Below are positions 47,573 to 56,770 of a stretch of DNA of 64,000 bases, in pieces. Made by a program: the position numbers and the translations under genes. This stretch comes from Aerococcus sp. Group 1. Lineage in GTDB: Bacteria; Bacillota; Bacilli; Lactobacillales; Aerococcaceae. The notes under the pieces were generated by a model that did not search any database, was not told the origin of the DNA, and worked only from the letters and a program-made list of their open reading frames with translations. Within the stretch, counting starts at the first letter, position 1. Every line of letters begins with the position of its first letter. The DNA lies in assembly GCF_000193205.1 (NCBI RefSeq), contig NC_015278.1:1488001-1552000 (forward strand), read 5' to 3'.

Positions 47573-48025
47573 TTAACTAAAATCTTTATCCTTAGAAAAA
47601 ACAACCACCTTCGATTCATTTTCTAAGACGACATCATTTTCTTGGTTGATGACTTTTACAGACACATAGGCAATGCCCCGATCTGACTTGCTTTTAGAGG
47701 GTTTAAAATCAGTAATTTCGCCTTCGATGTGCAGGTCGTCGCCGGGGTAGACGGGTTTAGTCCAATTGAGGGTCACTCCGGCACCAATATCTCCATGTTT
47801 AAAAGGAATGCTTTCAACCATTAATCGCATCATAATTGAAGTCACCAACCACCCGCTGGCGCAAAGTTGCTTAAAGAAGCTGTCTTCAGCAGCCTGCTTA
47901 TCTAAGTGGAAAGGTTGGGGATCATACTTTTTAGCAAAATTGATGGCTTCTTCTTCAGACAAATGATAGCTACGGCTTTTGAATGTTAGGCCTACCTGAC
48001 AGTTTTCTAAATAGATAGCTTCCAC
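47573..48025 (-). CDS. MaoC family dehydratase-like protein
   Basis: 150-residue hotdog-fold protein. YDPQPFHLDKQAAEDSFFKQLCASGWLVTSIMMRLM holds the MaoC-type Asp-x-x-P-x-H motif, followed by LNWTKPVYPGDDLHIEGEI. Likely acts on an acyl-CoA or acyl-ACP enoyl/hydroxy substrate; the true substrate is unknown. Own terminator; related in fold but not close to the gene at 4906-5321. Confidence 0.87.
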   Translation of the reverse strand: MEAIYLENCQVGLTFKSRSYHLSEEEAINFAKKYDPQPFHLDKQAAEDSFFKQLCASGWLVTSIMMRLMVESIPFKHGDIGAGVTLNWTKPVYPGDDLHIEGEITDFKPSKSKSDRGIAYVSVKVINQENDVVLENESKVVVFSKDKDFS

Positions 48026-48064
48026 GGTCTATTCCTCCTTTTTCCTAATTATCAGACAATTAAA

Positions 48065-48089
48065 AAAACTGTGCCTAAGACACAGTTTT
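48065..48089 (-). terminator. Terminator after rplS
   Basis: AAAACTGTG/CACAGTTTT stem followed by TTTAATTG on the minus strand. Confidence 0.85.
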
Positions 48090-48096
48090 AAATACT

Positions 48097-48459
48097 TTAT
48101 TTTTTACGACGACGTTCAGCAATACGGGCTGCTTTTCCGTGACGGTCACGTAAGTAGTAAAGTTTCGCACGACGTACTTTACCTTGACGGATCACTTCAA
48201 TTTTAGCTACTCGAGGAGTATGTACAGGCCAGATACGTTCAACCCCAACACCGTTTGATACTTTACGTACGGTGAAGGTTTCGCTAATGCCTTGGCCTTT
48301 ACGAGCTAAAACAACGCCTTCAAAAATTTGGATACGTTCACGTTCACCTTCAACAACACGTGCGTGTACACGAACGGTGTCTCCAGGACGGAAATCAGGA
48401 ATATCGCTGCGTAATTGTTCGGAAACAATTTCATCGATTAATTTTGGGTTATGACTCAT
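48097..48459 (-). CDS. rplS: 50S ribosomal protein L19
   Basis: 120 residues from ATG 48459 (AAAAGGAGAA upstream; the longer in-frame reading to 48489 would overlap the leader). Conserved [28 protein letters not shown] and [20 protein letters not shown]. Last gene of rpsP-khpA-rimM-trmD-rplS. Confidence 0.97.
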   Translation of the reverse strand: MSHNPKLIDEIVSEQLRSDIPDFRPGDTVRVHARVVEGERERIQIFEGVVLARKGQGISETFTVRKVSNGVGVERIWPVHTPRVAKIEVIRQGKVRRAKLYYLRDRHGKAARIAERRRKK

Positions 48460-48481
48460 GATAATTCTCCTTTTCCAACAG

Positions 48482-48512
48482 ATATTCATGTTCCATAGCG
48501 ACAGCGGAATAT
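48482..48512 (-). ncRNA. Possible L19 leader structure
   Basis: The 118 bases between trmD and rplS contain ATATTC/GAATAT arms enclosing CCGCTGTCGCTATGGAACAT, just before the ribosome site. L19 leader RNAs are known upstream of rplS in low-GC Firmicutes; I recognise the position and style but cannot verify the match. Confidence 0.45.
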
Positions 48513-48577
48513 TGTTTAAATTTGTGAAATAACCTCACTCGTAAAATGATACCAAAATTCAAGACCTGTGTAAAGGC

Positions 48578-49339
48578 TTATTTTGGATTTTCTGCTTGAA
48601 CTTCTAACAACCATCGCTGCTCTTGGTCAGACAGCTCAGCTCGGTCTAAGAGGTCCGGACGTCTGAGATAGGTGCGGCGAATGGCTTCCTTCCCCTTCCA
48701 GTCAGCAATTTTTTGATGGTCGCCACTAACTAGGACATCAGGAACATCCATCCCCATAAAAGACCGGGGTCGGGTGTACTGGGGGTATTCTAATAGGCCT
48801 GTTGAAAAGGACTCCACTTCTACCGACTCATTGTTACCTACCGCTTCATCCAATAACCTTACCGTAGCATCAATGACAGTCATAGCACCTAACTCGCCGC
48901 CAGTTAAAACAAAGTCGCCAATGGAAATTTCATCAGTCACATAGTTTCTAATCCGCTCATCATAGCCTTCATAATGGCCACAAATAAAGATTAGCTGGTC
49001 TTCTTGGGCCAGTTCTTCCGCCTTGGCCTGGTTAAACCGCTGTCCAGCAGGATCCATTAAAATGACCCGGCTATTCGGCCGCTGAGATAAATCCTCGCTC
49101 ACTAAAAGAGGGTCAATAGCCTCTAAAGCACGATAAATTGGTTCCACTTGTAGTAACATACCTGCTCCCCCGCCAAAGGGATAGTCATCAACATGACCAT
49201 GCTTATTATTGGCAAATTGGCGAAAGTCAGTGACTTCAATATCGACTAGGCCTTTTTCCTGGGCCTTACCAATAATGGACTGGTTCATAGGGCCAGTAAA
49301 CATGTCTGGAAATAGACTTAAAATATTAACCTTCATCAT
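48578..49339 (-). CDS. trmD: tRNA (guanine-N1)-methyltransferase
   Basis: Makes m1G37 in tRNA. 253 residues from ATG 49339 (GAAGGA upstream). Trefoil-knot SAM site: [16 protein letters not shown] and [15 protein letters not shown]; start region [23 protein letters not shown]. Overlaps the rimM stop by 14 bases, indicating coupled translation. Confidence 0.97.
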   Translation of the reverse strand: MMKVNILSLFPDMFTGPMNQSIIGKAQEKGLVDIEVTDFRQFANNKHGHVDDYPFGGGAGMLLQVEPIYRALEAIDPLLVSEDLSQRPNSRVILMDPAGQRFNQAKAEELAQEDQLIFICGHYEGYDERIRNYVTDEISIGDFVLTGGELGAMTVIDATVRLLDEAVGNNESVEVESFSTGLLEYPQYTRPRSFMGMDVPDVLVSGDHQKIADWKGKEAIRRTYLRRPDLLDRAELSDQEQRWLLEVQAENPK

Positions 49340-49865
49340 CAATCAATCCTTCAAGGGCATCTATGACAATTTTTTTATCATCTAAATCAATGCTTTTAAC
49401 TACATCATCAATATAAGGGATGAGAACATCCTTCTTGCCCGGCTGATTGCGCTGGATGGTCCAGACATCATTGGGGCCTAATTGGGTAATGGTTTTCACC
49501 TTTCCAAGCTCCTTGCCCGTTAGGTCATAGACCACTAAGCCAATGATTTGATCATAAAAGAACTCTCCCTCGGCTAAATCATCGCTGTGCCGTTCTTTTG
49601 CAGCTACCATTATTTCCATTCCTTTAAAGCCTTCCACATCATTAATTGAGGTCATGCCTTTAAAACTAAGAATATGGAAATTTTTATGTTGACGGTGACT
49701 CACTACCTCAACCCAAGCTTCTATATTCTTATGGTCAAAGATGACTAGTTGACTTCCTGGTTGAAAACGCTTTTCTGGAAAATCGGTAGTCGCAATCACC
49801 CGTACTTCACCTTTCAAACCCTGGGTATTAACAATCTTTCCCACACGGTAAAATTCTTGACTCAT
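49326..49865 (-). CDS. rimM: Ribosome maturation factor RimM
   Basis: 16S rRNA processing factor binding S19. 179 residues: N-terminal [28 protein letters not shown] and a PRC-barrel C-terminal half with [11 protein letters not shown] and [13 protein letters not shown]. Overlaps trmD. Confidence 0.95.
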   Translation of the reverse strand: MSQEFYRVGKIVNTQGLKGEVRVIATTDFPEKRFQPGSQLVIFDHKNIEAWVEVVSHRQHKNFHILSFKGMTSINDVEGFKGMEIMVAAKERHSDDLAEGEFFYDQIIGLVVYDLTGKELGKVKTITQLGPNDVWTIQRNQPGKKDVLIPYIDDVVKSIDLDDKKIVIDALEGLIDDEG

Positions 49866-49955
49866 CGTATCTCCTTATACACTATGGTTAATGACTAAGA
49901 AAAAAACTAGGATATAATCCTAGTTTAACTGATAATCTTACTAATACCAATCATC

Positions 49956-50210
49956 TTATTGGTCGTCATCAATGCGATCGATTGTTAACCGAACCCGACG
50001 ATGACCTTTTACGCGTACACTATATAAAATTGTGCGAATAGCATTCGCTACGCGTCCGCGCTTACCAATGACACGTCCAACGTCATCGGGATGTACCATT
50101 AAATGGTATTCTAAGAATTCATCCCCATCACTCACTTCGAGTTGAATGTCTTCAGGATAAGACACTAAAGGTTGAATAATAGTCATTAGTAAATTTTCAA
50201 TGTCCGGCAT
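49956..50210 (-). CDS. khpA: KH-domain RNA-binding protein KhpA (YlqC)
   Basis: 84 residues from ATG 50210, which follows AGGTGA; an in-frame GTG three codons earlier is less well placed. KH core VHPDDVGRVIGKRGRVANAIRTIL with the GxxG loop (GKRG). In other Firmicutes it pairs with KhpB and affects cell division mRNAs. Lies 15 bases after rpsP. Confidence 0.93.
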   Translation of the reverse strand: MPDIENLLMTIIQPLVSYPEDIQLEVSDGDEFLEYHLMVHPDDVGRVIGKRGRVANAIRTILYSVRVKGHRRVRLTIDRIDDDQ

Positions 50211-50225
50211 GCAATTCACCTATCT

Positions 50226-50498
50226 TTATTTATTATGCTTAGCTTCGTGATGTTTTTGCATAATTCCTTGACGAGAAAGGATGTTACGAACAGTATCTGT
50301 AGGTTGAGCACCATTTCCTAACCATTTTAAAGCAAGTTCTTCATCTAAAACAACTTCTTCAGGTTGGGTAGTTGGGTTATAGGTACCAATCTTTTCGATG
50401 ATACGTCCGTCACGTGGTGAACGTGCATCTGCTGCGACGATACGGTAAAAGGGATTCCGTTTTGAACCCATACGTTTTAAGCGTAATTTAACTGCCAT
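50226..50498 (-). CDS. rpsP: 30S ribosomal protein S16
   Basis: 90 residues: [41 protein letters not shown], the S16 signature. First gene of the operon, with its own promoter; ffh, which usually precedes it, lies 7.5 kb away here. Confidence 0.98.
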   Translation of the reverse strand: MAVKLRLKRMGSKRNPFYRIVAADARSPRDGRIIEKIGTYNPTTQPEEVVLDEELALKWLGNGAQPTDTVRNILSRQGIMQKHHEAKHNK

Positions 50499-50552
50499 GA
50501 ATAAAATTCCTCCTTATGTTTTATTTTTTCAATCTTTTATTCACATTGCTAT

Positions 50553-50581
50553 ACTATAGCAAATTCTAAGGAGTCTGTAAA
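50553..50581 (-). promoter_or_regulatory. rpsP operon promoter
   Basis: TTTACA (50576-50581), 17 bases, extended TGC-TATAGT (50553-50558) on the minus strand. Confidence 0.8.
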
Positions 50582-50598
50582 GTATTTTTTCTTTACAG
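50575..50598 (-). terminator. Hairpin overlapping the rpsP -35
   Basis: Perfect CTGTAAAG/CTTTACAG inverted repeat with an eight-base A-rich loop. It may end the upstream transcript but lacks a T-run on the minus strand, and it shares its last bases with the rpsP -35. It could instead be an operator. Confidence 0.45.
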
Positions 50599-50643
50599 CT
50601 AGAATTTATTTCAAAACAGCTTATCATGACGCATTCTAAAGGC

Positions 50644-51207
50644 TTACAACCCCTTAGGGCGATCAATAATTTCTTTGACTAAAAGGGCTTGACGCAAGTC
50701 AGTTTTTGAGAGACTTGGCTTCACTTTAACCACTTCCTCTTGAGTCTCCTCAAAGGGGATGGTATGGCTGGGATAATCATCCAAGTCGGCATAAGTCTCC
50801 CGTAGTTCCCGATCTAAGTATTCCTTAAAAGCCTGTTCATCTTTAGCAATTAAATCAAAATCAAGGTCTCTATTCCAAACAACTTCTTGTGGGGCATCAT
50901 TAGAAACTTGATCTTCCTCCTTGGCGACCGCCTCTAACAATTTTTCTTTAAAGGCCTGCTTTTCTTTATCCAGCCTAGCCTGTTTACGGTTGCCTTTAGT
51001 CTTTGGAAGAGACTTTGGATAGACCCTTTTTACTTGGTCATGTGATTGGCTCTGATCCTTGACTGGCTCACTGGTAGATAATATAGGCTTTTCATTAGCT
51101 TCTTTTTCCTCCTGGGCTTGACTTTCAGATTGGGCGAGTTCATCTCTAATTAGGGACCAGACCAGTTTCACTTCCTTAAAAAATTGCCGCCACTCCGACT
51201 TATCCAT
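50644..51207 (-). CDS. Uncharacterised charged protein downstream of floA
   Basis: Not firmly recognised. 187 residues, soluble, very rich in Glu, Lys and Gln, with a disordered middle and a conserved-looking C-terminal tail, SKTDLRQALLVKEIIDRPKGL. Similar short tails end hypothetical proteins next to floA-type genes in other Firmicutes as I recall, but no function is known to me. It starts two bases after the floA stop (TAGTAATG), so it belongs to the nfeD-floA operon. Confidence 0.78.
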   Translation of the reverse strand: MDKSEWRQFFKEVKLVWSLIRDELAQSESQAQEEKEANEKPILSTSEPVKDQSQSHDQVKRVYPKSLPKTKGNRKQARLDKEKQAFKEKLLEAVAKEEDQVSNDAPQEVVWNRDLDFDLIAKDEQAFKEYLDRELRETYADLDDYPSHTIPFEETQEEVVKVKPSLSKTDLRQALLVKEIIDRPKGL

Positions 51208-51209
51208 TA

Positions 51210-52189
51210 CTAATCACCTGACTTATCTTCATGGGCTAAGGATTGGCGCATGTCTGTATCTGCTTGAACATTTTGCATCCGGTAATAATCCATAGCTCCC
51301 AAATGACCTGATTCTAAGGCACTGGCCATAGCTAGGGGAACCTTAGACTGGGCTTCAACCACCTTAGCGCGCATTTCCTGTGTCTTGGCGACATTTTCTT
51401 GTTCCTCAGCAACTGCAAGGGCCCGGCGCTCTTCAGCCTTGGCTTGAGCAATCCGCTTATCTGCTTCAGCCTGTTCGGCCTGTAATTTAGCCCCAATATT
51501 CCTGCCTACATCCACATCAGCAATATCAATGGACAAGATTTCATAAGCCGTTCCCGAGTTCAGTCCCTTGCGGAGGATAGTTTGGGAAATGGAATCCGGA
51601 TTTTCTAAAACCTCTGAGTGATTGTGAGAGCTCCCCACTGTAGTCACAATGCCTTCACCAACTCGGGCAATTATAGTTTCTTCGCCTGCCCCGCCAACTA
51701 AACGTTCAATATTAGCCCGGACCGTTACCTTAGCCTTTGCCTTAACTTCAATCCCATTACGGGCCACCCCGGCAATGATTGGGGTTTCAATAACCTTAGG
51801 GGTAACTGAAACCTGGACTGCTTCAAAGACATCACGTCCGGCTAAGTCAATGGCAGCCGCTTGCTTAAATTCCAGATCAATATTGGCTCTTTGAGCAGCA
51901 ATCAGGGCGTCAACTACCGAATTGACGTCCCCCCCGCCAAGTAATGAGCTTCAAGTTCATTAATATCAATAGCTAAACCAGCCTTAGTTGCTTTAATCAT
52001 CGGTTTAATAATGCGGGAAGGATTCACCCGACGCAAACGCATTCCGATCAAATTACCGATACCTACCTTAACGCCTGAAAAATAGGCCGTTATCCACAGG
52101 CCAATGGGAACAAAAACGAAGAAGAGAATGATTAACGTCAGCAGCAGAACCATAATAATAAAAAAGCTGCCGGCCTGTAAATTTGTCAT
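51210..52189 (-). pseudogene. floA: Flotillin-like FloA, frameshifted in a G7 tract
   Basis: FloA organises functional membrane microdomains. The N-terminal part (from 52189) holds the membrane hairpin ([35 protein letters not shown]) and ends [15 protein letters not shown]. The C-terminal part has [43 protein letters not shown] and an Ala/Glu-rich coiled coil. They are joined by adding one G to the run at 51929-51935, giving [27 protein letters not shown], which is the family sequence. Restored length ~326 residues, normal. A one-base loss from G8, whether sequencing error or a true variant, is the simplest reading. Confidence 0.9.
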
Positions 52190-52245
52190 GAGATATCATC
52201 CTTTCTGTAGTCCTTTCCTACACTTTAGCAATAACTTTTCCTCTT

Positions 52246-52848
52246 TTATTTTATTGTTGTGACCAGCAAGCGATCATTCTTCACCTCAACAACTTCGACC
52301 TGGCTTCCTTTCTCGATATAATGGTATTGAGAAAAGACTTCAAGAATTTGGCCATTAGAGAAACGGGCCTTACCAACCGGCCGGCAATCGGTTACTGTTA
52401 TCGCCTGTTGATAAAGATATTTAGATGAGTCAGCTAAGGACTGGAAGCCATCCGCCTCGGTAAGTGATGTGTCTAAAACAATTTTCTGAGTAAAGGGTAT
52501 TTGAAAACCTAAACGCGTAAAGATTAAAACCGTCACGATGGCAATAGCTAAGGCTAGCGTGCCGTCAATGAGAGCTGATAACCAATTTCCCTGCAAAAGC
52601 CATAATGAAAAATAAATCAAACCGCCACCCAAGAGACCTAAAATGCCCATAGTGGGTAGTAACAATTCAAAGCATAAAAGAGAAAATCCCAAAACCAATA
52701 AAATCACGGCTAGCCAGGAACCACTCGCAAAGAAATAGAAAGATAAAACGAAGAGAATCAGGCTTATTAAGCCCATAAAGAGATATTTTCTAGTCATTAA
52801 GGTCGTCATTAAAGCCAGAACTCCTAATAGAAAGAGCAGACTTCCCAT
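52246..52848 (-). CDS. NfeD family membrane protein
   Basis: 200 residues: four or five membrane helices (~1-135), then an OB-fold C-terminal domain (IEKGSQVEVVEVKNDRLLVTTIK). This is the short form without the serine-protease domain of the long NfeD proteins. Located directly upstream of floA, the standard NfeD-flotillin pairing. Confidence 0.9.
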   Translation of the reverse strand: MGSLLFLLGVLALMTTLMTRKYLFMGLISLILFVLSFYFFASGSWLAVILLVLGFSLLCFELLLPTMGILGLLGGGLIYFSLWLLQGNWLSALIDGTLALAIAIVTVLIFTRLGFQIPFTQKIVLDTSLTEADGFQSLADSSKYLYQQAITVTDCRPVGKARFSNGQILEVFSQYHYIEKGSQVEVVEVKNDRLLVTTIK

Positions 52849-52933
52849 CTTACCACCAGCTTTCTGCTTTTCTCGCTTTAATCATAGCACAGCCCTAAAA
52901 AATACAGAAATAGAAAGAGTAGAGAAATGTCCC

Positions 52934-52967
52934 AAAAATTAGCTCTGGCAGAGCAAAACTAATTTTT
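52934..52967. repeat. 34-nt palindrome after nfeD control region
   Basis: AAAAATTAGCTCTG and CAGAGCaaaaCTAATTTTT arms around one base, in the gap between nfeD and the ABC exporter. Neither followed by a T-run long enough to call it a terminator. Confidence 0.5.
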
Positions 52968-52996
52968 CAAAAACACTTTAAAAATTGATATTTAAA

Positions 52997-53022
52997 AAGC
53001 TGGGTATCTTCTCCCAGCTTTC
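52997..53022 (-). terminator. Terminator after the ABC exporter operon
   Basis: AAAGCTGGG/CCCAGCTTT stem followed by TTAAATATC on the minus strand, ~45 bases past the stop. Confidence 0.8.
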
Positions 53023-53063
53023 ACATGCGATGTTGTCCTTTGGCGTGACCACCGCAGCCTTGA

Positions 53064-54821
53064 TTAATCATTAAATTGACTTTGGTAGAGTTGGGCGTAT
53101 TTGCCCTTTTTAGCCAGTAATTCTTCATGGCCTCCTTGTTCAACAATATCCCCTTGGTCTAGGACCAGAATTTTATCAGCTTCCACAATAGTGGACAAGC
53201 GGTGGGCAATGACGAAGTTGGTTCGCCCTTGCATGAGCTTAGCCATGGCTGACTGGATAAGTTGTTCGGTACGGGTGTCCACTGACGAGGTGGCTTCATC
53301 AAGGATCATGACTTCGGGGTTAGAGATAAAGGCCCGGGCAATGGTAATTAATTGCTTTTGCCCCTGGGAAATATTATTGGCTTCTTCATTTAAGAGGGTA
53401 TTGAAACCATCGGGCAAGCTTTGAATAAAGTGATAGCAATGAGCATCCTTGGCTGCTTGAACCACTTCTTCATCGCTAGCTCCCTGGGCCCCATAACGGA
53501 TATTATCCGCAATGGTTCCCTGCTGGAGCCAGGTATCTTGAAGCACCATGCCAAAAAACTGACGCAGGTTTTCCCGGCTGGCTTGGCGGATATCAATACC
53601 GTTGACGCGAATTGCCCCGCGGTTAACATCATAGAACCGCAACAATAAAGAAATCAGGGTCGATTTTCCTGCCCCGGTTGGTCCTACAATCGCTATAGTT
53701 TGACCTTTTTCAACCTGGAGATTCAAGTCTTTAATAATCATCTCTTCCTCATAGGCAAAGCCAACATGGTCAAAGACAATACTTTCAATCGGCGGCTCTA
53801 TTTCATAAGTGCTATCCTCAACCACTTCGGGAGCATCTAATAATTCAAAGATCCGGTCGGCCGAGGCCAGGGTTTCTTGGAGAAGAGTAGCCATTTCGGC
53901 AATGGTATTAATGGGCCGGGTAATTTTTTGACTATATTGGATAAAGGCCAAAACGTCCCCAATTAAAATCCTTTGCCCTAGGACCAGTAATCCCCCCACA
54001 ATGGCAATGGCCACGTAGCCAATATTACTGATAAAGGTCATCACTGGCAGTAAGATTCCCGCCATAAAAGAGGCATGGTAGGACACTTCATAGAGATGGT
54101 TATTATAGCGTTGAAATTCTTGGTCAGCCCGGTCTTGATAATTATAGGCCTTAATCAGGTCAGTACCGGTGAAACTTTCCTCAATGTAGCCCACAATATC
54201 CCCTAGGCCCTTTGCCTTGGCCCGAAAATATTTCTGCGACCGTGAAGTGATAAAACGGGTGGCAAAAAAGGACAGCGGGATGGTAATAAAGAAAATCCCC
54301 GTCATAGTAACTGAAATTCTAAGCATCATAATCAAAATTCCGACTAAGAGAATGGCCCCGTAAAAGACTTGGTCAATACTTTGCTGGATATTGCGCCCTA
54401 AATTTTCAATGTCATTGGTCATTCGACTCAATAAATCCCCCGTCAGCTGTTGGTCAAAGAAGGAGAGCGGAATTTTCTTAATCTTTTCTGAAACCGCCTG
54501 GCGCAATTCCTTGATAAAGGACTGGGCCAGATAGGTTAGTAAACGCCCTTGAAAATAACGAAAAAGTCCCAGAACTAAATAAATGGCAATGAGGTAGAGA
54601 CAAAAAGCTTTGATCTGGTCAAAGTTAATAGCCTGGCCCTGACTGAGGTCTGCCGCAATACCATTGGTTAGGTCTCCCATAATCCGAGGAGCGATAATAT
54701 CACAGGCTGCAATCACAATGGTAGCTATTAAACTAAAAGTTAATAGCCAATGGTACTTGCCTAAATGCTTGATTAGGCGTAGCAAATTCGACTGGTTACT
54801 TTGGTGTTTCTTCCTAGCCAT
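53064..54821 (-). CDS. ABC exporter half-transporter, canonical ATP site (LmrD/BmrD-like)
   Basis: Permease-ATPase fusion: six membrane helices (~1-320), then an NBD with Walker A GPTGAGKSTLI, Q-loop FGMVLQDTWLQ, signature ISQGQKQLITIARAF, Walker B with catalytic Glu VMILDEATSSVD and switch His in IAHRLSTIV. 585 residues from ATG 54821, the Met after the AGGAGG that overlaps the upstream stop. Forms a heterodimer with the gene upstream. Substrate (often drugs or lipids) unknown. Confidence 0.92.
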   Translation of the reverse strand: MARKKHQSNQSNLLRLIKHLGKYHWLLTFSLIATIVIAACDIIAPRIMGDLTNGIAADLSQGQAINFDQIKAFCLYLIAIYLVLGLFRYFQGRLLTYLAQSFIKELRQAVSEKIKKIPLSFFDQQLTGDLLSRMTNDIENLGRNIQQSIDQVFYGAILLVGILIMMLRISVTMTGIFFITIPLSFFATRFITSRSQKYFRAKAKGLGDIVGYIEESFTGTDLIKAYNYQDRADQEFQRYNNHLYEVSYHASFMAGILLPVMTFISNIGYVAIAIVGGLLVLGQRILIGDVLAFIQYSQKITRPINTIAEMATLLQETLASADRIFELLDAPEVVEDSTYEIEPPIESIVFDHVGFAYEEEMIIKDLNLQVEKGQTIAIVGPTGAGKSTLISLLLRFYDVNRGAIRVNGIDIRQASRENLRQFFGMVLQDTWLQQGTIADNIRYGAQGASDEEVVQAAKDAHCYHFIQSLPDGFNTLLNEEANNISQGQKQLITIARAFISNPEVMILDEATSSVDTRTEQLIQSAMAKLMQGRTNFVIAHRLSTIVEADKILVLDQGDIVEQGGHEELLAKKGKYAQLYQSQFND

Positions 54822-56529
54822 GGATATCATCCTCCTCCCCTTGACTGATAACAATTTCCCGATAGAGTTCGGAATCCTCCATGAGCTCTTCGTGGCTACC
54901 ATATGCACTGACCTTGCCCTCATCTAAGACCAGGATCTTATCGGCATGGCGGATGGTGGCCACTCTTTGCGCCACAATAATTAACATGGCATCGCCCAAA
55001 TTATCTTTTAGGGCTTGGCGCAATTGATAATCCGTTTGATAGTCTAAAGCTGAAAAAGAATCATCAAATAAGTAAAGGGGAACCCGGCGGCTAAGAGCCC
55101 GGGCAATGGCCAAGCGCTGGCGCTGCCCACCGGAAAAATTGACCCCACCTCGAACCATGCGCTCATCTAAGGGACGATCAGATAAAAAGTCCCTAGCCTG
55201 AGCGATATCTAGGTTGTTCTCCATAGCAGCATCGGTGACGGATTCATCCGCATAAGATAGATTTTCCCCTACAGCCTTGGTAAAGAAGAAATTCTGTTGG
55301 GGGATATAAGAAATGTACTGGCGAACCGATCCTGGCGCTAAACTTTCAATGGCATGACCATTGATTAAGAGCTCGCCCTCACTGGGTGGGTAAAACTGTA
55401 AGAGGAGTTTTAAGAGGGTTGACTTCCCTGACCCGGTTCCACCAATGATCCCTAGGCTTTCCCCTTTACTTAAAGAGAAATTAATCTTATCTAGGGCAGG
55501 TAAGGCCGCTCCTGGATAATAAAAAGTTAAATCCTTAGCCTCTACCCGACTAATGGGCTCGGTAAGTAGTTTGTCCCCAATCATTTCTGCTTGAGGATAA
55601 GCTAAAACTTCACTGATTCTTTCCGTTGAAGTCACGGTCCGTGGCAACATAGTAAGTAAGTTACAAATCATAATTAAGGCCGTTAAGACCTGGGTAATAT
55701 ACTGGAGATAGGCCATTAACCCACCAATCTCTAAACTCCCCTGGCTAATTAAATGAGCCCCAAAATAGGCAATGGCAACGATTCCTAGATTTAAAACCGT
55801 GGAAAGAATCGGCATTACGGTAATCATTAAATTGTTAACCTTTAAGGCGATTTGATAATATTCATCATTGGCCTGGCTAAAAACAGCCTCTTCATAGTCA
55901 TTTTTGTTAAAGGCTCGGATCACCTTTAAACCGGTCAAACGTTGGCGAAAGAGCAGGTTGATCCGGTCTAACTTCCCTTGTAAGTGGGGAAAATAAGGAA
56001 GAGCCTTTTTGATAATGACCCACATTCCCATAAATAAAAAGGGAATACTCAATAATATAATAACGGATAATTGCATATTGGTTAACATGGCCATAATCAG
56101 GCCCCCAATGAACATAAGCGGACCACGCACCCAGGGTCTTAGCCCCATGAGAGCCATTTGTTCTACCTGGCTGACATCGTCTGTTGTTCGCGTGATTAAG
56201 GATGAGATACCGAAATGTTCTGTATCATCAAAGGTCATATGGTTGACCTTGGTATAAATCGCATGTCTAACATCACGGGAAAATCCCATGGCTACCTTGG
56301 CAGAATGAAAGGCCGCAGACCCCCGACAGATCACTGTCAACAGCACGACTACCAACATCAAGCTCCCAATTTTTAAAATAAATGAGGTATCCCCTTGAGC
56401 CACCCCTTGGTCTACCACTTCAGCCATTAAACGGGGTAAAAACAATTCCCCCAAGGCATTTCCAAAAGTTAAAGCAATCACCAGCAAAATCCGCCAACGA
56501 TAACTCTTTAAATAGGAAAAAACTTGCAT
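54814..56529 (-). CDS. ABC exporter half-transporter, degenerate catalytic site (LmrC/BmrC-like)
   Basis: 571 residues from ATG 56529 (GGGGGAGG upstream; the earlier TTG frame is too close to it). Six membrane helices, then an NBD with GGTGSGKSTLL and signature SGGQRQRLAIARAL, but Walker B ends LYLFDDSFSALD: Asp replaces the catalytic Glu, and the switch residue is Gln (VAQRVATI) instead of His. That is the pattern of one-site-dead heterodimeric exporters. Overlaps the partner's start by eight bases. Confidence 0.92.
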   Translation of the reverse strand: MQVFSYLKSYRWRILLVIALTFGNALGELFLPRLMAEVVDQGVAQGDTSFILKIGSLMLVVVLLTVICRGSAAFHSAKVAMGFSRDVRHAIYTKVNHMTFDDTEHFGISSLITRTTDDVSQVEQMALMGLRPWVRGPLMFIGGLIMAMLTNMQLSVIILLSIPFLFMGMWVIIKKALPYFPHLQGKLDRINLLFRQRLTGLKVIRAFNKNDYEEAVFSQANDEYYQIALKVNNLMITVMPILSTVLNLGIVAIAYFGAHLISQGSLEIGGLMAYLQYITQVLTALIMICNLLTMLPRTVTSTERISEVLAYPQAEMIGDKLLTEPISRVEAKDLTFYYPGAALPALDKINFSLSKGESLGIIGGTGSGKSTLLKLLLQFYPPSEGELLINGHAIESLAPGSVRQYISYIPQQNFFFTKAVGENLSYADESVTDAAMENNLDIAQARDFLSDRPLDERMVRGGVNFSGGQRQRLAIARALSRRVPLYLFDDSFSALDYQTDYQLRQALKDNLGDAMLIIVAQRVATIRHADKILVLDEGKVSAYGSHEELMEDSELYREIVISQGEEDDIHG

Positions 56530-56626
56530 AAAAATGACCAACCTCCCCCTGAAATTGATTACTGACTAACTACTAAAATACCCTATCTAAAAAAACATAG
56601 CAAATCATTTACTTTTCCACTAAAAA

Positions 56627-56649
56627 AAGCCCCGCTAAAAGCGAAGCTT
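56627..56649 (-). terminator. Terminator after the FemABX gene
   Basis: AAGCCCCGC/GCGAAGCTT stem (one mismatch) followed by TTTTTTTAG on the minus strand. Confidence 0.65.
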
Positions 56650-56667
56650 GTTAATAGGAGTTTGAAT

Positions 56668-56740
56668 TAGATCTTACTAGCTTAAACAATCATTTCTTTA
56701 GACCTTATGCTAGTAGTCTTACTTGAGCTCTTGAGATCTA
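56668..56740. repeat. 73-nt interrupted palindrome
   Basis: Outer TAGATCT/AGATCTA and inner ACTAGC/GCTAGT arms, with AT-rich loops, between the femX-like stop and its terminator. Confidence 0.5.
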
Positions 56741-56770
56741 CTTTTTTGTCCACCTTTAAATCCTAGTCCC

